Assembly (NCBI RefSeq): GCF_025809055.1
Contig: NZ_CP075529.1
Span: 3,513,891 to 3,577,890, forward strand
Direction of reading: 5' to 3'
Origin: Devosia sp.
GTDB taxonomy: Bacteria > Pseudomonadota > Alphaproteobacteria > Rhizobiales > Devosiaceae
DNA: 64,000 nucleotides
Under the pieces are notes generated by a model. That model saw only the letters and a list, made by a program, of their open reading frames with translations, searched no databases and was not told where the DNA came from. Shown piece after piece: positions 1-10,877 of the stretch. The number at the start of each line of letters is the position of its first letter. The first letter of the stretch is position 1. The position numbers were made by a program, and so were the translations under genes.

Positions 1-2
1 TC

Positions 3-1229
3 GACCAATTGCTGGATGTGGCGCTGAGAGATGCCGAGGGTGGCGACGACAATCTTGCGGTGATCGCCATCGATCTCGACGGCTTCAAGGAGATCAACGA
101 CACTTATGGCCACGAGGCCGGCGACCATGTGCTCATCAACCTGGCCGAAGGACTAACCAGAATTCTGCGCGAGGGTGAAGTGGTCGGCCGCGTCGGCGGC
201 GACGAGTTTTCCGCCTTCAAGCCATTCACCAACATGGACGCATTGCGCGACTTCCTGCAACGCATCGAAAGCACCGTTTCTGGCCGGGTCCCTTATGGCG
301 ATGTGGAACTGGCCACCGGCGGCAGTATCGGCGTCGCCATCTATCCCGATGATGGTGCCGACCGCTCAAAGCTGCTGAGCAATGCCGACCTGGCCATGTA
401 TCGTGCCAAGGCCGATTTCGATCAGCGCGTCTGCTACTATGAAAGCGAGATGGACGAATATGCGCGCCAGCGCCGGGCAATGGCCCGCGATATCTGGACG
501 GCGCTGGAGGAGGACGCATTCACGCTGGTCTATCAGGTGCAGCGTTCGGTCTCGACGTCGGAGGTCACCGGCTATGAAGTGCTGATCCGCTGGGACCGCC
601 CCGGATTCGGCCCCGTCTCCCCGGCGGATTTCATACCCGTTGCCGAAGAATGCGGCGCCATTGCCGCCATTGGCGCCTGGGTGTTGAAGACGGCATGCCG
701 CGAGGCCGCTGCCTGGCCGGAGCCCCACAAGATCGCCGTCAATGTTTCGGGATTGCAACTGGCCCAGCTCGAACTCGTGGACATGGTGCGCATGGTGCTG
801 TTCCAATCCGGCCTGGCGCCCGAGCGGCTGGAACTGGAAGTCACCGAAACGGCAATCATTGCCGACAAGAAGCGCGCACTGCACATCCTGCGGCTGATAA
901 AGACCCTTGGCGTTTCCATCGCCATCGATGATTTCGGCACCGGCTATTCCTCGCTCGATACGCTGCGCAGCTTCCCCTTCGACAAGATCAAGCTCGATCG
1001 TTCCTTCATGTCTGAAGTGGAAACAAACGAGCAGTCGAAGGCCATTGTCAGGGCGATCCTGGCGCTGGGCCGGAGCCTGTCCGTGCCGGTGCTCGCCGAG
1101 GGCGTCGAGACATCAGCCCAGTTCGACGTGCTGCGCGAGGAAGGCTGCAACGAAGCCCAGGGCTTCCTGCTCGGCCGGCCGGGCCGCATCGATTGGTCCG
1201 ACTATATGGACGTTTCCCTGCGGGCCTGA
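3..1229 (+). CDS. GGDEF-EAL (diguanylate cyclase/phosphodiesterase) protein, 5' partial
   Basis: C-terminal part of a cyclic-di-GMP turnover protein; the frame is open to the left window edge, so the start and any sensory domain lie outside. The GGDEF domain fills roughly the first 150 visible residues and keeps the substrate/metal segment (AIDLDGFKEIND) and an intact GGDEF signature. The inhibitory I-site position reads REGE rather than RxxD. The EAL domain follows: its signature is EVL instead of EAL, but the catalytic glutamate is kept, as are the Asn of NVSG, ELEVTET, DDFGTGYSSL, the Lys of KIKLDRSF and LAEGVET. Phosphodiesterase activity therefore looks possible, and the cyclase may also work; which one dominates cannot be told from sequence. 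The gene stands alone, with a short gap before the ArsR regulator. Confidence 0.93.
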   Translation, partial: DQLLDVALRDAEGGDDNLAVIAIDLDGFKEINDTYGHEAGDHVLINLAEGLTRILREGEVVGRVGGDEFSAFKPFTNMDALRDFLQRIESTVSGRVPYGDVELATGGSIGVAIYPDDGADRSKLLSNADLAMYRAKADFDQRVCYYESEMDEYARQRRAMARDIWTALEEDAFTLVYQVQRSVSTSEVTGYEVLIRWDRPGFGPVSPADFIPVAEECGAIAAIGAWVLKTACREAAAWPEPHKIAVNVSGLQLAQLELVDMVRMVLFQSGLAPERLELEVTETAIIADKKRALHILRLIKTLGVSIAIDDFGTGYSSLDTLRSFPFDKIKLDRSFMSEVETNEQSKAIVRAILALGRSLSVPVLAEGVETSAQFDVLREEGCNEAQGFLLGRPGRIDWSDYMDVSLRA

Positions 1230-1298
1230 CGGCCTATCGCCCCCATTTTCATGTGTCCCCGCCTTGACGACGCTTTGCACATCCTGTATTTAACTGAA

Positions 1299-1311
1299 TA
1301 GTATAATACTA
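1299..1311. promoter_or_regulatory. Palindrome over the -10 box of the ArsR gene
   Basis: TAGTATAATACTA is a perfect 6-1-6 inverted repeat that contains the hexamer TATAAT (1302-1307), 13 bases upstream of the ArsR start codon. A palindrome on the -10 box is the usual arrangement for an autorepressing ArsR-family regulator; that it binds this protein is inference. Confidence 0.5.
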
Positions 1312-1323
1312 AATGGTTGAATT

Positions 1324-1668
1324 ATGACGGATGACCCGCTCTCACAGACGCTCAATGCCCTGGCCGATCCTACGCGGCGAGCAATCCTGGCGCGCTTGAG
1401 CCGGGGTGAGGCCAGTGTCAACGACCTGGCGGAGCCGTTTCCAATGACGCTCGCGGCGGTGTCCAAACACATCAAGGTACTGGAAAGCGCCGGCCTCGTG
1501 TCGCGCGGCCGCAATGCGCAATACCGCCCCTGCAAACTGGAGGCCGCGCCCATGCGTCAGGTCGTGACCTATCTCGAGTTCTACCGCAGGTTCTGGGATC
1601 AGAACCTCGACCAACTCGATGCCTATCTCACCAAATTGCAAACCCCCGAAAACGACAGCAGGAACTGA
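1324..1668 (+). CDS. ArsR family winged-helix transcriptional regulator
   Basis: A 114-residue winged-helix regulator of the ArsR/SmtB superfamily. The N-terminal half (about residues 8-80) has the typical opening LNALADPTRRAILARLSRGEASVNDLAEPF followed by the recognition helix MTLAAVSKHIKVLESAGLV and a wing (SRGRNAQYRPCKLE). No cysteine metal site of the arsenic or zinc sensors is seen, so it belongs to the SdpR-like branch commonly encoded just upstream of SRPBCC-domain proteins. The next gene starts 10 bases after the stop, so the two are presumably co-transcribed. The ATG at 1324 follows a palindromic promoter at 1299-1311. Probably a repressor of itself and its partner; the signal is unknown. 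Confidence 0.93.
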   Translation: MTDDPLSQTLNALADPTRRAILARLSRGEASVNDLAEPFPMTLAAVSKHIKVLESAGLVSRGRNAQYRPCKLEAAPMRQVVTYLEFYRRFWDQNLDQLDAYLTKLQTPENDSRN

Positions 1669-1678
1669 GGTTACAACC

Positions 1679-2191
1679 ATGAATGACCAGGCCTTTCCCA
1701 ACCCGTTCAAGACCGAATTGCCGACCGACGCGCCGCTCATCATCATGTCGCGGACGTTCGCGGCCCCGTTGGCGCTGGTGTGGAAGGTGTGGACCGAAAA
1801 GGAACACGTCGCCCACTGGTGGGGGTTCGGCAACAACGAGGTCGTCGAGTATGACGTGCGCACCGGCGGCAAGTGGCGCATTGTCGGCCTGTCGCCCGAT
1901 GGCACGCGGTGGGTGATGTTCGGCACCTACCTTGCGGTTGAGCCCAAGCATCTGATCCGCAATACATTTGTCGTCGAAGGCGCCTTCGAGGAAGACGAGC
2001 GCTATTACGAGGAGCACCATTTCGAGGAAAGGGACGGCAAGACCTACTACCGGTCCATCTCGAATTTCCCCGACTTCGAAATGCGCGACGCGACCGTCGA
2101 TACCGGCATGGAGTGGGGCGCCAATGTCTCCATGGTCCAGTTCGATGCGATCCTTGATCGCCTCATGGGCAAGGACGGGGGCGCGGCCTAG
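1679..2191 (+). CDS. SRPBCC (AHSA1-like) domain protein
   Basis: A 170-residue START/Bet v1-like ligand-binding fold of the Activator of Hsp90 ATPase homologue-1 (AHSA1) type. The family hallmark is visible: an opening strand with SRTFAAPLALVWKVWTEKEHVAHWWG, then a tryptophan-rich segment GGKWRIV and the long C-terminal helix (about residues 135-165). ATG at 1679 (MNDQAFPN) was chosen because it follows the ArsR stop by 10 bases; the frame is open further upstream but would run into the ArsR gene. It pairs with the ArsR regulator, a common two-gene arrangement of unknown physiological role. Its stop overlaps the stop of the convergent LacI gene by three to four bases. Confidence 0.9.
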   Translation: MNDQAFPNPFKTELPTDAPLIIMSRTFAAPLALVWKVWTEKEHVAHWWGFGNNEVVEYDVRTGGKWRIVGLSPDGTRWVMFGTYLAVEPKHLIRNTFVVEGAFEEDERYYEEHHFEERDGKTYYRSISNFPDFEMRDATVDTGMEWGANVSMVQFDAILDRLMGKDGGAA

Positions 2192-3213
2192 CCGTGTTCG
2201 GGCCGGGTGACCGAGTTTCGGACGATCAACTCGGCCCTGAGCAGCACTTCGCGCGACTTCGGCTGCTCACCGGCCAATAGGGTGAGCAGCAGTTCCATGG
2301 CCGCCTCTCCCATCCGGTGACGCGGCTGCTTCATCGTCGTCAGCGACGGGGTGAGGAAGCTGGCAAAGGAAATGTCGTCAAAGCCCATGATCGAAAACTG
2401 CCGGGGCAGGTCGTAGCGCCGTGCATTGAGGGCGATCATCACCCCCATGGCCGTGGCATCATTGACGCAAAAGAAGGCGGTGGGCAGCGCATCGCGCACA
2501 AACATCAGTTCCGCGGCGGCGCGCCCGCTCTCGGTGGTGCCCTCACCATCGATCACCAGCCGCGGCTCGACGGCGATACCGGCTCCGGCAAGCGCGGCGC
2601 GATACCCCTCTTCACGCAGGCGGCTGACTTCGCGATGGGGCGCGCGCCCGACATAGGCGATGCGGCGGTGCCCCTGGGAGATGAGGTGCTCGGTGGCGAC
2701 GCGGGCCCCTTCGAAATTGTCCACGCCGACAAACGGCACACCCTGGCCGATCACCGGCTCATTGACCGCGACCATGGGCGGCAGGCGCGCCTCTGCAGGG
2801 CTCTGGCCGAGACCAAAGGGCAGGTGGCCGGTAAACAGGATCAGCCCATCGGCCTGGTTCGAGCTGATAAAGCGCAGATAGTCGGTTTCGCGGCTCGGAT
2901 CGTTCTGGGTATTGCCGATCAGGAGCCCATAGCCGCGCTTGCTGGCCTCGGTTTCCAATCCGACGAGGATGTTGGTGAAGTTCGGGTCGCCAACGTCCGG
3001 CGCCAGTATGAGGATCATATTGCTGCGGCGCATCCGCAGTGAGCGCGCCATGGCATTGGTGGTGTAGCCGGTACGCGCAATGGCGTCGGAGACCCGGCGC
3101 CGCGTGGCATCGGCAACCTTTGTCGGCTCGTTGATGGCGCGGCTGACCGTGGCGATGGAGACGCCAGCCATGGCCGCGACATCTTCAATGGTGGCCAGCT
3201 TTTGTTGCTGCAC
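2188..3213 (-). CDS. LacI family transcriptional regulator of the adjacent sugar importer
   Basis: A 341-residue LacI/GalR repressor. The N-terminal helix-turn-helix and hinge helix are clear (ATIEDVAAMAGVSIATVSRA, then NEPTKVADATRRRVSDAI), followed by a periplasmic-binding-like effector domain from about residue 60 (ILILAPDVGDPNFTNILVGLE, FVGVDNFEGARVATEHLI, IMGFDDISFASFLTPSLTT). It is divergent from the three-gene ABC importer that follows, and two TGTAAA/TTTACA palindromes lie between them, so it probably represses the importer until a sugar binds. The sugar is not identifiable. Some GalR-type proteins activate, so repression is inferred from operator placement. Confidence 0.93.
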   Translation of the reverse strand: MQQQKLATIEDVAAMAGVSIATVSRAINEPTKVADATRRRVSDAIARTGYTTNAMARSLRMRRSNMILILAPDVGDPNFTNILVGLETEASKRGYGLLIGNTQNDPSRETDYLRFISSNQADGLILFTGHLPFGLGQSPAEARLPPMVAVNEPVIGQGVPFVGVDNFEGARVATEHLISQGHRRIAYVGRAPHREVSRLREEGYRAALAGAGIAVEPRLVIDGEGTTESGRAAAELMFVRDALPTAFFCVNDATAMGVMIALNARRYDLPRQFSIMGFDDISFASFLTPSLTTMKQPRHRMGEAAMELLLTLLAGEQPKSREVLLRAELIVRNSVTRPEHG

Positions 3214-3325
3214 TTGGCGCTCCGCCCTCCACGCCGGACCTCCACAAATCCAGCGCGCTCCAGCCCTTAGCAGATCAATCCGGCGCCGCCAGCGCGATCC
3301 GAAAGGTTCCTCACAATTCGATCAC

Positions 3326-3339
3326 TGTAAACCTTTACA
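3326..3339. promoter_or_regulatory. LacI-type operator 1
   Basis: TGTAAACCTTTACA is a perfect palindrome apart from its two central bases and matches the TGTAAA-N2-TTTACA form common for LacI/GalR operators. It lies between the divergent lacI-type gene and the sugar ABC operon. Confidence 0.7.
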
Positions 3340-3346
3340 TCATTCA

Positions 3347-3360
3347 TGAAAACCTTTACA
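3347..3360. promoter_or_regulatory. LacI-type operator 2
   Basis: TGAAAACCTTTACA repeats operator 1 with one change in the left arm, exactly 21 bases downstream, i.e. two helical turns on the same DNA face. It sits over the in-frame ATG at 3346, which argues against that ATG being the real start of the ATPase gene. Confidence 0.65.
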
Positions 3361-3420
3361 TCATCGGTTGAGCAGAGAGCGTCGCAGCAAGCGGGCCCGG
3401 CTCGGGGGAGGGGTTCTGGC

Positions 3421-4942
<1,522 letters not shown>

Positions 4943-4962
<20 letters not shown>

Positions 4963-5947
4963 AATAGCGCCCAAGGCGCGCACCGGCCTCAAGCTGGATC
5001 TGAAGACCGTTGGTCCCCTTGTCGCGCTGGCCCTGCTGGTGCTCCTGGGCATCGGGCTGAACGAGAATTTCCTCAGCTACAACAACCTCACCAATGTTCT
5101 GGCCAGATCCAGCTTCATCGGCATCATCGCCATTGGCGCGACCTTCGTCATCACTTCGGGCGGGCTCGACCTGTCGGTCGGCTCGATGGCGGCGGTGATT
5201 GCCGGGGTCATGATCATGGTGATGAACTGGCTGATCCCCACCTTCGGCATCGGCTGGGGCGTGATCCTTGCCGGCATGGCCGCCGGTATTCTGCTCGGTG
5301 GTGTTGCCGGTGTTGGCAATGGCCTGATGATCACACGCGGCCGCATCGAGGCTTTCATCGTTACCTTGGGCACGATGGGCATATTCCGCTCGCTGGTGAC
5401 CTTCCTCGCCGATGGCGGCACGCTGTCGCTCAATTTCCAGGTCGCCGACGTCTATCGCCCCGTCTATTACGACGGCCTGCTGGGCATTCCTTACCCCATA
5501 CTTGTCTTCGCGCTGGTGGCGATCGGCGGCGAGATCGTCATGCGCCGCACCGCCTTCGGCCGGCATTGCGCTGCCATCGGCTCCAACGAGCAGGTGGCCC
5601 GCTATTCCTCGATCAATGTCGATAATGTCCGGCTGATCACATACATCCTGCAGGGCGTGCTGGTCGCCGTGGCCGTGCTGCTCTACGTGCCGCGCCTGGG
5701 GTCGGCCTCGAGCACCACCGGTGTGCTTTGGGAACTCGAAGCCATCGCGGCAGTGATCATCGGCGGCACTACCCTCAAGGGCGGCTATGGCCGCGTCTGG
5801 GGCACTGTCGTGGGTGTCATCATCCTGGGGTTGATCGGCAATATCCTCAACCTGCAGAGCTTTATCAGCCCGTATCTCAACGGGGCTTTCCAGGGCGTCA
5901 TCATCATTCTGGCCGTGCTGCTGCAACGCCCACGCCGCGCAAGCTGA
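4943..5947 (+). CDS. Sugar ABC transporter permease (RbsC type)
   Basis: Inner-membrane permease of the CUT2 sugar importer, about 334 residues and very hydrophobic, with eight to ten predicted membrane spans. Family landmarks are the early GATFVITSGGLDLSVGSMAA segment and the later EAIAAVIIGGTTLKGGYGRVWGTVVG segment that contacts the ATPase. A GTG at 4934 and an ATG at 4943 are both in frame; ATG 4943 (MSVSAPEIAPK) is taken here, either way overlapping the end of the ATPase gene, which suggests translational coupling. The gene for the binding protein follows after about 57 bases. Confidence 0.92.
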
Positions 5948-6004
5948 ACGGCCGCGAAACGGATTTCATATCGCCCGCAAATGGGCATTTTGGGAGGACT
6001 GACA

Positions 6005-6958
6005 ATGAAACTGGCAAAAACCCTTCTGGCGTCGGCGGTGCTCGCCACTGGCCTGGGCGGCGTCGCCCTGGCGCAGGACGATACCGTGACCATCGGCGTT
6101 TCGGTTCCGGCCGCAACCCATGGCTGGACCGGCGGCGTCAACTACTTCGCCCAGCAGGCGATTGAGCGCCTGGGCGCCACCTACCCCAATGTCGAATACG
6201 TCTTTGCCTCTTCACCCGACTCGCCCAAGCAGATCGCCGACATCGAAGACATGGTCTCGACCCGCGGCATTGATGCCCTGGTGATCCTGCCGGGCGATCC
6301 GGACGCGATGACCTCGGCCATCAAGCAGGTCAAGGATGCCGGCAAGTTCGTCACCGTGGTCGACCGCCAGCTGTCCATCGACGGCGTGGAAAACCTCTAC
6401 GTGGCCGGCGACAATCCGGGCCTTGGCGCCAATTCGGCTGAATACTTCAAGGAAGCCATGCCGGATGGCGGCAATATCGTCATCCTGCGCGGCCTGCCGA
6501 TCCCGATCGACCAGCAGCGTTTCGACGCCTTCATGGCCGGCATCGAAGGCTCCAACATCACCGTTCTCGACGATGAGTTCGCCAACTGGAACCGCGATGA
6601 CGGCTTCAAGGTGATGCAGGACTTCCTGACCCGCTTTCCCGACATCAAGGGCGTCTGGGCTCAGGATGACGACATTGCGCTCGGCGCGATCGAAGCCATT
6701 CGCCAGGCCGGCCGCGAAAGCGAAATGTTCATCGTCGGCGGCGCCGGGATGCAGCAGATGCTGCAGCGCGTGCAGGCCGGTGACGCACTGGTGCCGGTGG
6801 ATGTGAGCTACAGCCCGGCCATGATCGCGACGGCCATCGAGCTGACGACCTCGCACTTCACGGGCGGCATCCAGGTTGCGGGCCGCTACATCCTCGACTC
6901 GACCCTGATCACGCAGGACAATGTCGAAGGCTTCCTTGACGCAGAAAGCCCGTTCTGA
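6005..6958 (+). CDS. Periplasmic sugar-binding protein of the ABC importer
   Basis: A 317-residue periplasmic binding protein (Peripla_BP_4 fold) delivering substrate to the CUT2 permease. A Sec signal peptide covers about residues 1-23 (MKLAKTLLASAVLATGLGG, cleavage near ALA-Q). The mature part shows the two-lobed pattern of ribose-binding relatives: IGVSVPAATHGWTGGVNYFAQQA, ALVILPGDPDAMTSAIKQV, FVTVVDRQLS and VWAQDDDIALGAIEAI. ATG 6005 sits behind GGGAGG at about 8 bases. The substrate is unknown; no catabolic gene in this operon betrays it. It is last in the operon and is followed by a strong terminator. Confidence 0.92.
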   Translation: MKLAKTLLASAVLATGLGGVALAQDDTVTIGVSVPAATHGWTGGVNYFAQQAIERLGATYPNVEYVFASSPDSPKQIADIEDMVSTRGIDALVILPGDPDAMTSAIKQVKDAGKFVTVVDRQLSIDGVENLYVAGDNPGLGANSAEYFKEAMPDGGNIVILRGLPIPIDQQRFDAFMAGIEGSNITVLDDEFANWNRDDGFKVMQDFLTRFPDIKGVWAQDDDIALGAIEAIRQAGRESEMFIVGGAGMQQMLQRVQAGDALVPVDVSYSPAMIATAIELTTSHFTGGIQVAGRYILDSTLITQDNVEGFLDAESPF

Positions 6959-6979
6959 GGCTTGCAACGCGCGAAAAAA

Positions 6980-7011
6980 GGGGGCGTCCGGTCAACCGGG
7001 CGCCCCTTTTT
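6980..7011 (+). terminator. Intrinsic terminator of the sugar ABC operon
   Basis: A GGGGCGTCCGG / CCGGGCGCCCC stem with a TCAA-type loop followed by TTTTT, 22 bases after the binding-protein stop codon. Confidence 0.88.
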
Positions 7012-7064
7012 CCTGGTGACAAGCTGTCGCAGGAACTTCATCGGAATCAACGCATTACTGCTGC

Positions 7065-7107
7065 GAGCTCCGGGCGGCGCCTGCCTGTTTCGGCGCCGCT
7101 GGAGCTC
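7065..7107. repeat. Long GC-rich inverted repeat downstream of copZ
   Basis: Arms GAGCTCC..CGGCGCC and GGCGCCG..GGAGCTC face each other around a 10-base loop, 10 bases beyond the copZ stop. There is no T-run on the minus strand, so it may be an mRNA-stabilising or factor-assisted termination hairpin rather than a classical terminator. Confidence 0.55.
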
Positions 7108-7116
7108 ACCAGACAA

Positions 7117-7314
7117 CTACGGCTCCGGCGTATATCCGGCATCGCGAATAGCCGCTTCGCCCTTGGCCTTGTCGCCCGTGAAGCTCACCTTGTGGGTTGC
7201 AAGATCGATCTCGATGCGGGCACCGGGCAGGGCCTCTTCGAGGGCCCCGCGCACGGTGCCGACGCAATGGCCGCACGTCATGTCATTGACGGTGACTGTC
7301 GTTTTTGGGTCCAT
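7117..7314 (-). CDS. copZ: CopZ-like copper chaperone (heavy-metal-associated domain)
   Basis: A 65-residue stand-alone heavy-metal-associated domain with the metal loop MTCGHC near residues 12-17, whose two cysteines bind Cu(I). It would carry copper in the cytoplasm to the CopA ATPase or to CueR. The babbab fold is complete (TVTVNDMTCGHCVGTVRGAL, ARIEIDLATHKVSF, AAIRDAGYTPEP). It is the last gene of a minus-strand copA-cueR-copZ operon, starting just after the cueR stop codon. The frame stays open further upstream inside cueR, but ATG 7314 gives the canonical domain length. Confidence 0.92.
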   Translation of the reverse strand: MDPKTTVTVNDMTCGHCVGTVRGALEEALPGARIEIDLATHKVSFTGDKAKGEAAIRDAGYTPEP

Positions 7315-7315
7315 C

Positions 7316-7719
7316 TCAGTTTCCCTTCTGTTTTCCGTGTCCGGCCAGATCATCCAGGATCGGACAGTCCGGTCGGTCGTCGCCATTGCAGCAATGCACC
7401 AGGTGCTTGAGCGTGTTGACCATGCCTTCGAGCTCGGCGATCTTGGTCTCCAGCCCTGAAATATGACCGCTGGCAATTTCCCTGACGTCGGCGCTGGCGC
7501 GGCTCCGGTCCTGCCAGAGAGCCAGCAGCGCCGATGTCTCATCCACTGAAAAGCCGAGCGTGCGGGCGCGCTTGATGAAGCGCAGGACATGCACGTCGTC
7601 GCCGCCATAGACGCGATAATTGCTGTCTGTGCGGCCAGCCGGTGAAATCAGTCCGATCTGCTCGTAGTAGCGGATCATCTTGGCCGAGACGCCGGAGCGC
7701 TCGGCCGCCTGCCCGATAT

Positions 7720-7723
<4 letters not shown>
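7316..7723 (-). CDS. cueR: CueR-type MerR family copper-responsive regulator
   Basis: A 135-residue MerR-family activator. The winged helix is N-terminal ([20 protein letters not shown], then [19 protein letters not shown]), followed by a coiled-coil dimerisation helix (residues about 80-112) and a metal loop [14 protein letters not shown]; two cysteines eight residues apart are the Cu(I)-binding pair of CueR. It should bind the palindromic copA promoter at 10004-10022 and activate it by DNA distortion when Cu(I) rises. It overlaps the copA stop by four bases, so it is translated from the same message it activates and would be autoregulated. Other group-11 metals (Ag, Au) may also be sensed. 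Confidence 0.92.
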
Positions 7724-9975
<2,252 letters not shown>

Positions 9976-9995
9976 TTTTTCACCTCGTCCGAGAG

Positions 9996-10026
9996 CATAT
10001 AATCCTTCCCATGATGGGAAGGTCAA
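9996..10026 (-). promoter_or_regulatory. CueR-type copA promoter/operator with 19-bp spacer
   Basis: On the minus strand TTGACC (-35, 10021-10026) and TATATG (-10, 9996-10001) are separated by 19 bases. The spacer region holds the palindrome CCTTCCCATCATGGGAAGG (10004-10022). The over-long spacer and this dyad are the established hallmarks of MerR/CueR-activated promoters. Confidence 0.9.
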
Positions 10027-10157
10027 GGGCTGTCTGGTCGGCTTTCGCGATGGGTCGGATTTTGCCAGACAGAATGCGACCAGTTGGCACAGCGACAATG
10101 CGGCTTCTTATACAGGGACCTGTCTGCGCCTAATTCTTGAGAAGTCAGGAGCGCGAC

Positions 10158-10877
10158 ATGCAGACATCTCGCAAAGACATCCATAATTCCGACACGCCGA
10201 AATTGTGCCAGAGCTGTGAGGCCCGGCATCAGGGCATTTGCGGCGCGCTCACTCCCGATCAACTTCTCATGCTGTCGAAATCTACTCGGCGGGTATCGCG
10301 AAAGGCCGGCGAAGAACTTCTGGCCGACGCCATGCCCATTTCCAGTTTTGCCAATGTCCTGCGCGGGGTGGTGAAACTGACCAAGGTGCTCGAAGATGGC
10401 CGCCAGCAAGTGGTTGGCCTGCAATTCGCCCCCGACCTCTTGGGGCGGCCCTTTGCTGCCGAAAGCCGCGTGAGCGCGGAAGCTGCTTCCGATGTCGACC
10501 TGTGCCTCATCTCCAAGCCGGCCATGGAAGCGCTGCTGCAGCAGAGCGCGCCGCTTGAACACCGGGTCATGATGCAGGCCCTGCGCGAATTGGACGAAGC
10601 GCGGGACTGGATGGTCACACTGGGGCGGAAGACGGCGACTGAAAAGGTCGCGAGCTTTCTCTACCTGATCGCCACGCATATCGATCCGCTGGAGGCCGAT
10701 GCATCCTGCTTTGAGCTGCCCCTGAGCCGGGCGGACATTGCCGACTTTCTCGGTCTCACCATCGAAACCGTGAGCCGGCAGTTCACCAGGCTCAAGTCCG
10801 ATGGCGTGATCGAGATCACCAATTTCCGCCAGATCGGCATACCTGACCTGGCGCGGCTACGCGTCCATTGCGGATAG
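10158..10877 (+). CDS. FNR/CRP family transcriptional regulator (FnrL-like oxygen sensor)
   Basis: A 239-residue regulator with an N-terminal cyclic-nucleotide-binding-like domain and a C-terminal helix-turn-helix (ADIADFLGLTIETVSRQFTRLKSDGVIE). The N-terminus carries CQSCEARHQGIC, the spacing of the FNR [4Fe-4S] cluster ligands in alphaproteobacterial FnrL proteins, and a fourth cysteine occurs in DVDLCLIS. It should therefore sense oxygen through a labile cluster and bind TTGAT-N4-ATCAA sites; one such site lies between cydD and cydA. ATG 10158 has AGGAG six bases upstream and is preferred to an in-frame TTG at 10137. Its 3' end overlaps the convergent cydC end by 21 bases. Confidence 0.9.
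   Translation: MQTSRKDIHNSDTPKLCQSCEARHQGICGALTPDQLLMLSKSTRRVSRKAGEELLADAMPISSFANVLRGVVKLTKVLEDGRQQVVGLQFAPDLLGRPFAAESRVSAEAASDVDLCLISKPAMEALLQQSAPLEHRVMMQALRELDEARDWMVTLGRKTATEKVASFLYLIATHIDPLEADASCFELPLSRADIADFLGLTIETVSRQFTRLKSDGVIEITNFRQIGIPDLARLRVHCG

Noticed and set aside
3346..3420. ATG 3346 as start of the sugar ABC ATPase
   Set aside because: It lies between two LacI operators and lacks a ribosome site; ATG 3421 has GGGGAGGGG and begins a normal family N-terminus.
7038..7051. A possible FNR box (TTCATCGGAATCAA) near copZ
   Set aside because: One of the conserved half-site bases is wrong and it lies between two convergent gene ends, where it could control nothing.
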